The position numbers and the translations under genes were made by a program. A stretch of 64,000 nucleotides of DNA, from contig NZ_CP053085.1 of the NCBI RefSeq assembly GCF_013004105.1, forward strand, positions 434,001 through 498,000. Direction: 5' to 3'. The notes below the pieces were generated by a model. That model worked only from the letters and a program-made list of their open reading frames with translations, was not told the DNA's origin and made no database searches. Numbering within the stretch: position 1 is the first letter of the stretch; every line of letters begins with the position of its first letter. This document shows positions 16,801-26,217 of the stretch, one piece after another. Source of the stretch: Gemmatimonas groenlandica. GTDB lineage: Bacteria > Gemmatimonadota > Gemmatimonadetes > Gemmatimonadales > Gemmatimonadaceae.

Positions 16801-19212
16801 ATGTCTGAATTCATCGCTGGCCGCAGCTCGCTGCGGCCCACACCTCGCACCGCACGACCGCTCGCCCTCGCGGCGGTGGTCGCACTGACCGCCCTAGGCG
16901 CGTGCAGCGGTGACGAAGTGATCGATCCGCCATTCCGGGACACGATCGTCCCGCGTGTCCAAGTGGCGAAGGGGAACACCGTTGCCGACACGATGCTGTC
17001 CATGACGGTGAACGCTACGGACAACATCGGTCTCAAGCGCGTCCGCGTGCTGTTGGCGGGTGGTATCAGCGCTACGTATGACACAGTCATGACGAGCGCG
17101 GTGACGTCGCTCACGGTGAACGTGAACATCCGGGTGCCCAACAACGCGCCGCTCGGCGCCACCGTGAATGCTCGTGCGGTCGCCATCGACGGCGCTGGTA
17201 ACGTGTCGGATACCTCTCGCGTAGCCCTCACCGTCGGCAATCTCGAGCCGCCGCAGGCGGTCGTGACCAGCCCAGTCACCGGATCACCGGTCGTGAGCGG
17301 CAAGTCGCTCGTGATTTCGTTCTCCGGCAAGGCCCGCTACAAAGTGCGCACGCTGGGCTACGAGATCACCGGCGCGTACAACGTGAAGGACTCAGCGTCC
17401 TTCGGCAATCCGCTCAGGGACTCGGTGGCGGTGCTCGATACGCTCGTCGTGCCGGATACGGTGAAGGGGCAGCTCATCACCGTCACGCCGTTCGTGACCG
17501 ACTCGCTCAACCAGCGCGTGCTGGGCACCGCCGTGCAGTATGCGGTACAGAGCCCGGCGAATGCGACGACGGTGCCGATTGTCCGCACGGGCGTCGCCGC
17601 GCGACTCGAGGTGCAGGACACCATCTTTGTCGAAGCGACCGACCCCGTGGGTATCTCGGTGCTGGGTTACGAAGTGCGCGGTCTCACCGGCCAACTCATC
17701 GTCGCCGACTCCGTGACGTCGACCGGCGGCTTCTCGACACTGGTGCGTACCTTCCGCTCCCGGGTACCGGTCACGGTGTTCCCGACGCTCGTCACCGTCA
17801 CGGGCTTTGCCCGGAACGCGAACGGACGTCGCGACGTGGCACGCTTCACGTCGGGTGCGCTGCGCCTCGATACGGTGGCCGTCGTCGCCGGCTACACCAG
17901 TCCGTTGCCCACCGGTGGACAGGTGGCCGACGCCTTCTACTTCCCGCGCACCGATCGGATCTATCTCTCAAACATCGAGCGCAATTGGCTCGAGGTCTAC
18001 AACCTGGCCGACTCGACGTTCCGCACGCCGATCGCCGTAGGCTCGCGTCCGTGGGGCATCGCGCCCTGGCCGCGCAATCGTGACGGCGTCATGGCCGACA
18101 CGCTGCTCGTCGCGAACTCTGGCGGTACGAATATCAGCTACGTCGACCTGAAGACCGGCACGACGGGACGCGAAGTGTTCCGTTACGCGCTGCCGAACAT
18201 CGTGGCGTACAGCATCACGACCGTGCGTTCAGAAGCCACCGATGCGCCAATGACGCAGCGCACCGTCTACGACTTCAGCGATCGTCCGCAGTACATTGCG
18301 GCGACCTGCAACGGCGCCAACACGCCCGGCGCACCGTGTCAGGACATCATTGCGGTGTACTCCACCACGCCCACGCCCGGCCAGTCGGTTCCGTTCCCGA
18401 ATCAGGGTACGCTTCGATGGGAGAACCTCACGCAGCGCACGTCGCACTTCTTCTTCGAGCAGGCGATCGGTCAGTCCGTCGGCCGCTCCGACACGCTGGA
18501 AGTGGAGCGCTTCGCTGCCGGCGGCTTCGGCAAGGACTCGCTGCTGGTTCCGTACAAGCAGCGCGTCCCGAACGGCAACGGTGGTTTCTTCGACTACTCC
18601 ATCGTAATCCGACTCGATCGGTTGGCCTTCCGCGACACCACGTTCGTGCGCGGCTCGGGCAACTTCCGGCGCGCGGTGTTCGGTGAAGGTGGATCGGTAC
18701 TCGGCAGTCGCGCCATGACGTACGACGCCACGCTGGGCTTCGACTCGACGCCGCCGGTGCCCGTGATCGACAAGGGCATCTCCCGTCCGATCGACGTGAG
18801 CGACTTCGTGGCCAACACCTTCTCCCGCGTGCAGGGCGTCGGCGTCAACTTCGACGGCGAACTGAATGCGGTGAAGGGCGACTCGACCTATCTGTTCGAC
18901 AAGACGCTCCGTCTGCAGGGTATCCTGCAGTCACGGCCGAGCGGTGGTGGGCTGGACTTTCACCCGCTGAACACGGGTGCCAACTCCACGCTCCGCACGC
19001 GTCTCGCGTTCATCGCCTCGAGCGAGCCGGTCATCGACGTGTTCGACACGTATTGCTACCGAAAGATCGCGTCGATCCCGATCCGCGACCCGATCATCGG
19101 TCCGGTGCGCGCCACGACGCGTCCGAATGGCCAGCTGGTGCTGGTCGGCGCGACGATCCGCGGCGTGACGGTGGTCGCACTGCCTGACAATTTCACGACG
19201 ACCTGCCAGTAA
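16801..19212 (+). CDS. Large lipoprotein with Ig-like repeats and a C-terminal beta-propeller
   Basis: 803 residues. A long basic N-region is followed by a hydrophobic helix and lipobox LTALGAC. Residues about 50-370 contain three or four Ig-like repeats with a recurring motif (DNIGLKRVRVLLAG, RYKVRTLGYEITG, DPVGISVLGYEVRG). The C-terminal half resembles a YVTN/YncE-type beta-propeller (IYLSNIERNWLEVYNLADS, RPWGIAPWP, LLVANSGGTNISYVDL). It follows pilQ by about 20 nt and is followed by a terminator, so it ends the pilM-Q operon. It is not a known core pilus subunit; it may be a surface or adhesin-like accessory. No enzymatic motif was seen. Confidence 0.7.
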   Translation: MSEFIAGRSSLRPTPRTARPLALAAVVALTALGACSGDEVIDPPFRDTIVPRVQVAKGNTVADTMLSMTVNATDNIGLKRVRVLLAGGISATYDTVMTSAVTSLTVNVNIRVPNNAPLGATVNARAVAIDGAGNVSDTSRVALTVGNLEPPQAVVTSPVTGSPVVSGKSLVISFSGKARYKVRTLGYEITGAYNVKDSASFGNPLRDSVAVLDTLVVPDTVKGQLITVTPFVTDSLNQRVLGTAVQYAVQSPANATTVPIVRTGVAARLEVQDTIFVEATDPVGISVLGYEVRGLTGQLIVADSVTSTGGFSTLVRTFRSRVPVTVFPTLVTVTGFARNANGRRDVARFTSGALRLDTVAVVAGYTSPLPTGGQVADAFYFPRTDRIYLSNIERNWLEVYNLADSTFRTPIAVGSRPWGIAPWPRNRDGVMADTLLVANSGGTNISYVDLKTGTTGREVFRYALPNIVAYSITTVRSEATDAPMTQRTVYDFSDRPQYIAATCNGANTPGAPCQDIIAVYSTTPTPGQSVPFPNQGTLRWENLTQRTSHFFFEQAIGQSVGRSDTLEVERFAAGGFGKDSLLVPYKQRVPNGNGGFFDYSIVIRLDRLAFRDTTFVRGSGNFRRAVFGEGGSVLGSRAMTYDATLGFDSTPPVPVIDKGISRPIDVSDFVANTFSRVQGVGVNFDGELNAVKGDSTYLFDKTLRLQGILQSRPSGGGLDFHPLNTGANSTLRTRLAFIASSEPVIDVFDTYCYRKIASIPIRDPIIGPVRATTRPNGQLVLVGATIRGVTVVALPDNFTTTCQ

Positions 19213-19246
19213 CGTCTCGAAACACGGTTGATCGAAGTGGGAAGTC

Positions 19247-19287
19247 GGCACGGCCCCGGGGCATTCGCTCCGGGGCCGTGCTGCGTG
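19247..19287 (+). terminator. Hairpin terminator after the pil operon
   Basis: A perfect stem (GCACGGCCCCGG with CCGGGGCCGTGC) closes a 10-nt loop. The T-tail is weak, so termination efficiency is uncertain. Confidence 0.55.
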
Positions 19288-19405
19288 TTGGCTCCGCATG
19301 ATGAAACGTTCGTGTGCGACAACGCTGCCATCGCGCGGTGTCGCGTCATACGTTGTGACACGGGCCCCGGAGCCACCGGCGTCCATCCGTCTGCCTCGCA
19401 CACTC

Positions 19406-20596
19406 ATGCTCCGCTTCACCACCGCCGGCGAATCACATGGACCGGCGCTCGTTTCGATCCTCGAGGGCATGCCGGCTGGCGTTCCCTTGCTGGCGGCCCA
19501 TGTCGACACCGACCTCGCCCGTCGTCAGCAGGGGTACGGACGCGGGCGTCGCATGCAGATCGAAACCGATCGCATCGAGTTCCTGTCGGGCGTTCGCGCT
19601 GGCGAGACGCTCGGATCCCCGATCTCGATGCTGATCCGCAACAGCGACTGGAAGAACTGGCTCGAAATCATGGACCCGGCCCCGCGCGAGGGCGATGCCG
19701 ACGGGCCCCGGAAACGTCAGGTCACCCGGGTGCGTCCGGGACACGCCGATCTCACGGGACTGCTCAAGTACGATCGCACGGACGCCCGCGACATTCTCGA
19801 GCGCGCCTCGGCCCGCGAGACGACCGCGCGGGTGGCGTCAGGGGCGGTCTGCCGCGTTTTGCTGCGCGAACTGGGGATCCAGGTCGGTTCGCACCTCGTG
19901 CACCTTGGCGGGGTCGATGCGGCCCGTCCTGCGGTGATGCCGGGCGACATCAACGCGGCGTCCGATGCCTCGCCGCTGCGCACGCTCGATCCCGCCGCCG
20001 AAGCGGAGATGATCACGCGCATCGATGCCGCCAAGAAGGAGGGCAACACGCTGGGTGGGATCTGCGAAGTCGTCGTCACCGGCTTGCCCGTGGGCCTGGG
20101 ATCGCATGTGTCGTGGGATAGGCGTCTCGATGGGCGGCTGGGGCAGGCGATGCTGTCCATTCCGGCGGTGAAGGGCGTGGAAATCGGGCTCGGCTTTGAG
20201 ACGGCGCGCCGGACCGGCGCCGAGGTGCACGACGAGATCGAGGCTGCCCCGGGGAACACCCGGATGGGTCATGTGCGTCGGAAGACGAATCGCGCTGGTG
20301 GCACCGAGGGCGGCATGACGACCGGCGAGGAGCTGGTCATCCGGGTTGCGATGAAGCCCATCTCGACGCTGATGCGTCCGCTTGGTACGGTTGACGTTGC
20401 CACCGGACAAGCGGCCTCGGCCGTTGCGGAACGAAGCGACGTCACCGCGGTACCGGCCATGGGGGTGATCGCCGAAGCGATGGCCGCGTACGTGCTGGCC
20501 GACGCGCTCTTGGAGAAGTTCGGCGGCGATTCGCTGGGAGAGCTGCGTCGGAACGTCGACGCCTATCTGGCCCGCCTCGACGAGCGGGTGGGGTGA
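19406..20596 (+). CDS. aroC: Chorismate synthase
   Basis: 396 residues from the ATG that begins MLRFTTAGESHG, the conserved first signature of the family; the open frame upstream has no homology features. Further signatures are GYGRGRRM and RPGHADLTG, then MLSIPAVKGVEIG. It converts EPSP to chorismate using reduced FMN, the last shikimate step. Its stop overlaps aroK, so the two shikimate genes form an operon that continues into smg and topA. Confidence 0.95.
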   Translation: MLRFTTAGESHGPALVSILEGMPAGVPLLAAHVDTDLARRQQGYGRGRRMQIETDRIEFLSGVRAGETLGSPISMLIRNSDWKNWLEIMDPAPREGDADGPRKRQVTRVRPGHADLTGLLKYDRTDARDILERASARETTARVASGAVCRVLLRELGIQVGSHLVHLGGVDAARPAVMPGDINAASDASPLRTLDPAAEAEMITRIDAAKKEGNTLGGICEVVVTGLPVGLGSHVSWDRRLDGRLGQAMLSIPAVKGVEIGLGFETARRTGAEVHDEIEAAPGNTRMGHVRRKTNRAGGTEGGMTTGEELVIRVAMKPISTLMRPLGTVDVATGQAASAVAERSDVTAVPAMGVIAEAMAAYVLADALLEKFGGDSLGELRRNVDAYLARLDERVG

Positions 20597-21144
20597 CCCA
20601 ACCGGCCGGCCTTCAGATCGACGGGCACCTCGTGCTCGTTGGACTGCCGGGATCAGGCAAGTCCACCGTGGGGCGCGCGGTCGCGAAACGACTGTCGCGT
20701 CCGTTCCTGGATTTCGACGCCGAAATCGAGAAACGGGAAGGGATTTCGGTGTCGCGTATCTTTGCCGAACGCGGGGAGGCAGTGTTCCGAGGGTTGGAAT
20801 TTGCGCTCACGCAGGAGCTGGCTGCGGCGCCGCCGATGGTGCTGGCACCGGGGGGCGGCTGGGTGACCATTCCCGGGGCCATGGCACTCCTGCGTCCTCC
20901 GGGGCGTATCATTCATTTACATATTTCCCCGAAGGAGGCGCTGCGACGCCTCACCCGGTCCCGGATCGTGCGGCCGCTGCTGGCTCAAGCGGACCCGGCC
21001 ATGGCCATGCAGTCATTGTGGGACCGGCGATCTGGGCTGTACGCCTTGGCCGACGTGACTGTAAACGTGGAAGCTGTTGATTCACAACGACTTATTGATT
21101 CCGTGGTGGCGCTTGCCCACGACGGGACTCTGGGGATAGGTTAG
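20593..21144 (+). CDS. aroK: Shikimate kinase
   Basis: 183 residues. Walker A GLPGSGKST, the shikimate-binding FDAEIEKREG motif, FRGLE, and the GGGW glycine triad (APGGGWVTIP) identify shikimate kinase. The GTG start lies inside the aroC stop (GTGA), indicating translational coupling. It phosphorylates shikimate at the 3-OH, two steps before AroC. The protein ends in a short tail without a second domain. Confidence 0.92.
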   Translation: MTQPAGLQIDGHLVLVGLPGSGKSTVGRAVAKRLSRPFLDFDAEIEKREGISVSRIFAERGEAVFRGLEFALTQELAAAPPMVLAPGGGWVTIPGAMALLRPPGRIIHLHISPKEALRRLTRSRIVRPLLAQADPAMAMQSLWDRRSGLYALADVTVNVEAVDSQRLIDSVVALAHDGTLGIG

Positions 21145-21147
21145 GCG

Positions 21148-21576
21148 ATGAACGATCGGTGGACGCCTGTCATCGATGATTTGCGCGAACGATTCGCGGC
21201 CGACACGGATGTTGTGGAGGTTGAGGCGTATCTCTCGTCGCAAGGATATGACCGGCGACAGATTGGTGAGATTCTTTCACTTCTTTATAGCGATACTGCA
21301 CCACCGCGCGGCTCGGGTGGTTCTGTGATGTCGCGCAACGGGCCGCTCCGCGTTCAGGGGCCGCACGAGCGCGGACGGTTTACCGCCGAAGCCTGGGGCT
21401 ACCTGGTCACGTTGGGTGGCTCCGGAGCGGTGAATCTCAACGATTTTGAGCAGTTGGTGGAGCGCGCGCTGGTTCATATCGACGGCCGCATCAACCTCGC
21501 GGACATCCGTGGAATCGCGGAGGACGTGGGGTTCGATGACGGGGCCATGGACGGCGAGCGCTCCCAGGTACACTGA
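21148..21576 (+). CDS. smg: Smg/DUF494 family protein
   Basis: 142 residues. The N-terminal helix pair (YLSSQGYDRRQIGEILSLL) and the C-terminal region (EAWGYLVTLGGSGAVNLNDFEQLVERAL) match the DUF494/Smg family, a small protein often found beside topA or dprA with no established function. It begins 3 nt after aroK and ends 4 nt before topA, so it is part of the same operon. Gene symbol given on family and context. Confidence 0.7.
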   Translation: MNDRWTPVIDDLRERFAADTDVVEVEAYLSSQGYDRRQIGEILSLLYSDTAPPRGSGGSVMSRNGPLRVQGPHERGRFTAEAWGYLVTLGGSGAVNLNDFEQLVERALVHIDGRINLADIRGIAEDVGFDDGAMDGERSQVH

Positions 21577-21580
21577 TCTG

Positions 21581-24199
21581 ATGCCAATCAAGAAGGGCAC
21601 GACCGCGGCGGCTTCTAGCGTAGCCAAGCCCGCGGCGAAGAAAGCCGTCAAGAAGGTGGCCAAAAAGGCTGCCAAGAAGACGGTGAAGAAGACCACAGCG
21701 ACGGCGGCAGGCCCGGTCGCTGCGCCGTCGCCTGTTCGGAAGTCGGCAGCCAAAACGGCGGCCGGATCGACGACGAAAGCGGTCGCAAAGAAGGCCGCCT
21801 CGAAGACCGCCGCCAAGAAGGCCTCCAGCACCAAGGCTCGCAGCCGCGCCCGGATCGACGACTCGGCACCCGACGACGACGAACCCGCCCCCGCCGGCGG
21901 CACGACGCTGGTCATCGTCGAGTCTCCCGCCAAGGCGAAGACCATCGGCAAGTACCTCGGCAAGGGCTTCACGGTGAAGGCCACCGTGGGTCACGTCCGT
22001 GATCTGCCGGCCAAGAAGCTGGGCATCGACATCGAGCATGGATTCGCCCCCGACTACGTCACCATCGAGGGCAAGGAAGACATTCTCACCGAACTCAAAC
22101 GCGTCGCGAAGGGCGCCCGCGAAATCTTCATCGCCACCGACCCTGACCGCGAAGGTGAGGCGATTGGGTGGCACGTCGAGCAGTTTTTCACGCAGCCTCC
22201 CCGGTACGCCGTCACGGCGCCGATCCGCCGCGTGATGTTCCACGAGATCACGAAGGACAAGGTGAAGGAGTCCATGGCGAACCCGATGGACATCGACAAC
22301 AAGAAAGTCGATGCCCAGCAGGCCCGTCGTGTGCTCGATCGCCTCGTGGGCTACAAGGCCAGCCCAGTGCTCTGGAAGACCGTAAAGAAGGGACTGTCGG
22401 CCGGTCGTGTGCAGACCGTCGCGCTGCGCATCATCGTGGAGCGCGAGCGCGAGATCCGTGCGTTCACGCCGGTCGAGTACTGGAGCATCGCGGCCGACCT
22501 GCAGAAGGGCACGCAGCCGTTCACCGCGAAGCTGCATCAGATCGACGGCAGCAAGCCCGAGATCCCGACGGGCGATGAGGCCGAGCGCATTCTCGCCGAC
22601 CTCAAGGGCCGTACGCAGTTCACGGTCACCGAAGTCAAGCGTCGCGAGAAGCGGAAGAATCCCGCCGCGCCGTTCACTACGTCCACGCTGCAGCAGGAAG
22701 CCGCCAAGAAGCTGGGCTTCGGCTCCAAGCGCACCATGCGCCTCGCGCAGGATCTGTACGAAGGCATCGACGTGGGTGGCGAAGAGGGCCAGGTCGGTCT
22801 CATCACCTACATGCGTACCGACTCGTCGCGCGTCTCCGAGACCGCGGCCGGCTCGGCGCGCGATTGGCTCAAGGCGGAATACGGGGACTCGTACCTCGCG
22901 GCCGGCATGCAGCTCTACCCGAGCGGCAAGGCGAACGCGCAGGACGCGCACGAAGGTGTGCGTCCCACCGACCCCACGCGCCGTCCCGATGACCGTCTCG
23001 CCAAGAAGCTCACCGCCGACCAGTTCAAGCTCTATGAACTGATCTGGAAGCGCTTCATGGCATCGCAGATGGCTCCGGCCGTTTTCGATACCACGACCGT
23101 CGACTTCGATATCCCGACGCAGGGGCGTACGTACCTGTTCCGCGCCACGGGCTCGGTCATCAAGTTCGACGGCTTCCTCACGCTCTATCGCGAAGCGCGC
23201 GAAGAGGGTGACGGCAAGGCGCTCGAAGACGAGCAGGCGTTGCCGTACCTCGAGCTCAACGAGTCGGTGCCGGTCAAGGCGATCACACCGACGCAGCACT
23301 TCACCGCACCGCCGCCGCGCTTCTCCGAAGCCTCGCTGGTCAAGGAGCTCGAACGGCTCGGTATCGGTCGCCCGTCCACGTACGCGTCGATCATCTCCGT
23401 GCTGGCCGAACGACGCTATGTGTTGCTCGAGCAGCGCCGCTTCTTTCCCACCCCGCTGGGCGAAACGGTGGAGAAGGTGATGGTCAAGAAGTTCCCCGCC
23501 ATCTTCAACGTGCAGTTCACGGCGCAGATGGAAGGAGAACTGGACAAGATCGCCGACGGCGAATTGGGCTGGGTGCGCGCGCTTACCGATTTCTGGACAC
23601 CGTTCCAAGCCACGCTCAACGACAACGATCTCGACGTCCTTATCGGCGAAGCCTACGATCTGTCGGCGCTCGCCACCGAGAAGTGTCCCGACTGCGGCGG
23701 AAAGCTGGTGGCCAAGGGTGGGTTCTTCGGACCGTTCGTGGCCTGTGAGAATCACCCCAAGGCGTGCAAGTACACGCGCCCCATCAAGGGTGAGAAGAAG
23801 CCGGCCGAGCTCACGAAGTACATGTGTCAGGAGTGCGGCGAGCCGATGGTGGTGCGTCACGGCCGCTCGGGAGACTTCCTGGGCTGCTCCAAGTTCCCGA
23901 AGTGCCGCGGTACGCGCTCCATGCCCACCGGTGTGAAGTGTCCCAAGGACGGCGGGGAAATCGCCGAGCGTCGCAGCAAGAAGCGCGGCAAGGCGTTCTA
24001 CGGCTGCGAAAATTATCCGAACTGCGATTTCGTCGTGTGGGATAAGCCCGTGGCCGAGACGTGCCCGGAGTGCGGGTACGTGGGGGCCGAGGCCAAGAGC
24101 AATAAGACCCGCGGCGCGTTCCGGAAGTGTCTCAAGTGCGCGAACGAATGGGACGTGCCGAGCCCGGACGAAGCCGAATTGGTGGCCGAAGTGGCCTGA
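21581..24199 (+). CDS. topA: DNA topoisomerase I with a histone H1-like N-terminal tail
   Basis: 872 residues. Residues 1-95 are Lys/Ala-rich with repeated KKA/KKT units, resembling histone H1 or HC2 tails. The Toprim domain follows (VIVESPAKAKT from about 111, acidic triad in IATDPDREGEAIGWH), then the type IA core with the catalytic tyrosine in ITYMRTDSSRVS and GRPSTYASII. Four zinc ribbons end the protein (CPDC, CQEC, CPKD with one Cys replaced by Asp, CPEC). It relaxes negative supercoils. A basic tail at the N-terminus is unusual; basic tails in TopA are usually C-terminal. The chosen ATG precedes the tail, 4 nt after smg. Confidence 0.95.
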   Translation: MPIKKGTTAAASSVAKPAAKKAVKKVAKKAAKKTVKKTTATAAGPVAAPSPVRKSAAKTAAGSTTKAVAKKAASKTAAKKASSTKARSRARIDDSAPDDDEPAPAGGTTLVIVESPAKAKTIGKYLGKGFTVKATVGHVRDLPAKKLGIDIEHGFAPDYVTIEGKEDILTELKRVAKGAREIFIATDPDREGEAIGWHVEQFFTQPPRYAVTAPIRRVMFHEITKDKVKESMANPMDIDNKKVDAQQARRVLDRLVGYKASPVLWKTVKKGLSAGRVQTVALRIIVEREREIRAFTPVEYWSIAADLQKGTQPFTAKLHQIDGSKPEIPTGDEAERILADLKGRTQFTVTEVKRREKRKNPAAPFTTSTLQQEAAKKLGFGSKRTMRLAQDLYEGIDVGGEEGQVGLITYMRTDSSRVSETAAGSARDWLKAEYGDSYLAAGMQLYPSGKANAQDAHEGVRPTDPTRRPDDRLAKKLTADQFKLYELIWKRFMASQMAPAVFDTTTVDFDIPTQGRTYLFRATGSVIKFDGFLTLYREAREEGDGKALEDEQALPYLELNESVPVKAITPTQHFTAPPPRFSEASLVKELERLGIGRPSTYASIISVLAERRYVLLEQRRFFPTPLGETVEKVMVKKFPAIFNVQFTAQMEGELDKIADGELGWVRALTDFWTPFQATLNDNDLDVLIGEAYDLSALATEKCPDCGGKLVAKGGFFGPFVACENHPKACKYTRPIKGEKKPAELTKYMCQECGEPMVVRHGRSGDFLGCSKFPKCRGTRSMPTGVKCPKDGGEIAERRSKKRGKAFYGCENYPNCDFVVWDKPVAETCPECGYVGAEAKSNKTRGAFRKCLKCANEWDVPSPDEAELVAEVA

Positions 24200-24225
24200 T
24201 ACGGCTCGCGTTGGATGGATCGTGG

Positions 24226-24264
24226 AACGGTCGCACGGGCTTCATGCCTGGTGCGACCGTTTTG
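24226..24264 (+). terminator. Terminator after topA
   Basis: ACGGTCGCAC and GTGCGACCGT form a 10-bp stem around a 14-nt loop, followed by TTTT. Confidence 0.75.
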
Positions 24265-24290
24265 CTGTGGGCTTTGGGCTTTGGGCTTCT

Positions 24291-24452
24291 GGTGTGCGCG
24301 AGACGCCCGGCGCGGCCCGTGGGATCCCCTTGGCGAAATTTTCTGCGGGGGTGGCCGTGCGCCTGTCGCTGCGCTCCGGCGCCGGCGTCACCCCCGCAGA
24401 GATTCGCCGCGGGGACCCACGGGCCGCGCCGGGCTGCGTCGTACGCGTACCA
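24291..24452. repeat. Long imperfect hairpin, element copy A, type 1
   Basis: The left arm begins GACGCCCGGCGCGGCCCG and runs to about 24353. The right arm (24388-24440) is its reverse complement with a few mismatches; the stem is about 50 bp around a loop of about 34 nt. The arms share CGGCCCGTGGG, TTTTCTGCGGGG and GCAGAGA with the hairpin at 27257-27390. No gene was seen in the 650-nt gap 24200-24845; this hairpin and the one at 24660 fill much of it. Confidence 0.7.
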
Positions 24453-24659
24453 CGGCGCAGCCGAACGCTCCAATCTCCGTCGTAGCCGCAAAGTGCGCGC
24501 GCTCCCTTGCCACCTCGAAGAGTCCCGCCATTCGGCCGGTCGCATCCTCCCGCCCGCCGCAGATCGCGCGCGTCCGCCTGGGCCATGTGTGGCGGGCGCG
24601 CGCTGACCTGCGCGGTGTCGCGTGCGAGCGCTGGCTCACCTCCCCCCGTGTAGCTCGTT

Positions 24660-24771
24660 CGGCACGGGGACGCCCCGCCGCCGCCTCTGCGTGGGCGCCG
24701 GGATCCTACCTTCCTGCGCCAATGCCCGACCGCACGCGCAGCAAGCGGCGAAGGGGTGCTCCCCGATGCCG
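24660..24771. repeat. Long imperfect hairpin, element copy A, type 2
   Basis: Left arm CGGCACGGGG...GCCGCCTCTGCG (24660-24697) pairs with right arm CGCAGCAAGCGGCGAAGGGG onward to 24771. It matches the hairpin at 27604-27715. It lies about 220 nt after the type 1 hairpin, the same spacing as in copy B. Confidence 0.65.
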
Positions 24772-24845
24772 CACGAGCGTCCACGCCGACCGAAGCGCAA
24801 AGCAGCCACGAACCCAACGAAAGCGCGCCCCGTTAGACTTCACGC

Positions 24846-26210
24846 ATGGCATCCAACGAAGTGCAGGTGATCGGCGGCGGACTCGCCGGAAGCGAAGCCG
24901 CGTGGCAGCTCGCCGAGCGCGGACATTCTGTCGTGGTGCATGAAATGCGCCCTGTCCGCGGCACCGCCGCGCACCGTACCGAGAAGCTCGGTGAGCTCGT
25001 GTGCTCGAACACGTTCAAGAGCACCGAGACCACCAACGCGCATGGCCTGCTCAAGGCCGAGATGCGGCAGCTCGGTTCACTGATCCTTGACTGCGCCGAT
25101 CAGTCGCGCGTGCCCGGTGGATCGGCGCTCACGGTCGATCGCGAGATCTTCTCGCAACACGTGCACGACCGTATCCACGCGCATCCGCGCATTCGCGTGT
25201 CGCGCGAGGAAGTCACGTCGCTCCCCGACGTCGGCATCATCGCCACCGGCCCGCTCACGTCCGATGCGCTGGCCGATGCCATTCGTGCGCGGCTTGGCGT
25301 CGAATCGCTCGCGTTCTACGATGCGATTGCGCCTGTCGTATCGCTCGAGTCGATCGATCAGAACATCGCGTTCCGTGCCTCGCGCTGGGGCAAGGAAACG
25401 ATGGACGGCGCGGGCGAGGAAGGCGCGTATCTCAACTGCGCCTTCACACGCGACGAGTACGAAGCGTTCATCGATGCGCTGACCACCGCCGACCAGTTCA
25501 CGGCGCACGAGTTCGACTCGGTGCCGTACTTCGAAGGCTGCATGCCCATCGAAGAGATGGCGCGGCGCGGGCGTGAGTCGCTCCGCTTCGGACCGATGAA
25601 GCCGATCGGCTTGCAGGACCCGCGCTCCAACTCGCGTCCGCATGCCGTAATGCAGTTGCGGATGGAAGACCGCGGGGGGCGCATGTGGAATCTGGTCGGC
25701 TTTCAGACGCGCCTGCGCATTCCCGAGCAGGCGCGTGTGTTTCGCATGATTCCCGGCCTGGCCGAGGCGGAGTTTTTGCGCTTCGGTTCGATTCACCGCA
25801 ACTCGTACGTGAACGCGCCTGCGGCGCTGTCGTCGCACTTGTCGCTGCGCGACGCGCCGCAGTTGATGTTCGCCGGCCAGATCACCGGCGTCGAAGGGTA
25901 CACCGAAAGCAGCGCCACCGGTCTGTTGGCCGGCATCAACCTCGCTCGACAGATCGACGGACACGAGCCCGTTGTGCCGCCGCCCGCCACCATGATGGGC
26001 GCGCTGTATCGCTACATGCGCGAGGCCGACCCCAAGCACTTCCAGCCGATGAACGCGAACTTCGGTTTGCTCGACGACCTCGAAGGCGTCGCGCCGAAGC
26101 TGTTGAAGGACAAGGCGAAGAAGCGCGAGCTGTTCGCGGAGCGCGCGCTCACGGCGATGGCAGCGTGGCGTGACGAGGCGGGCATCATTCCGACGGCTAT
26201 CCGCGGGTGA
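24846..26210 (+). CDS. trmFO: Methylenetetrahydrofolate--tRNA-(uracil-5-)-methyltransferase TrmFO
   Basis: 454 residues. FAD-binding GGGLAGSEAAWQLAERG at the N-terminus, then VHEMRP, SNTFKS and the C-terminal FAGQITGVEGYTESSATG typical of TrmFO (formerly Gid). It makes m5U54 in tRNA using methylene-THF and FAD. Two conserved cysteines are visible (LVCSNT, FEGCMP). It is followed after 7 nt by xerC, the classic gid-codV pairing; hslV and hslU come later in the window. Confidence 0.95.
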   Translation: MASNEVQVIGGGLAGSEAAWQLAERGHSVVVHEMRPVRGTAAHRTEKLGELVCSNTFKSTETTNAHGLLKAEMRQLGSLILDCADQSRVPGGSALTVDREIFSQHVHDRIHAHPRIRVSREEVTSLPDVGIIATGPLTSDALADAIRARLGVESLAFYDAIAPVVSLESIDQNIAFRASRWGKETMDGAGEEGAYLNCAFTRDEYEAFIDALTTADQFTAHEFDSVPYFEGCMPIEEMARRGRESLRFGPMKPIGLQDPRSNSRPHAVMQLRMEDRGGRMWNLVGFQTRLRIPEQARVFRMIPGLAEAEFLRFGSIHRNSYVNAPAALSSHLSLRDAPQLMFAGQITGVEGYTESSATGLLAGINLARQIDGHEPVVPPPATMMGALYRYMREADPKHFQPMNANFGLLDDLEGVAPKLLKDKAKKRELFAERALTAMAAWRDEAGIIPTAIRG

Positions 26211-26217
26211 TGCGCTG

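Noticed and set aside
21491-23860. Long minus-strand open frame antisense to topA, about 790 codons
   Set aside because: A high-GC shadow: the plus strand encodes complete TopA with all motifs, and the antisense product is Arg/Leu/Gly-rich without family features. The same applies to long antisense frames over trmFO, pilS, gcvT and the barrel glycosidase.
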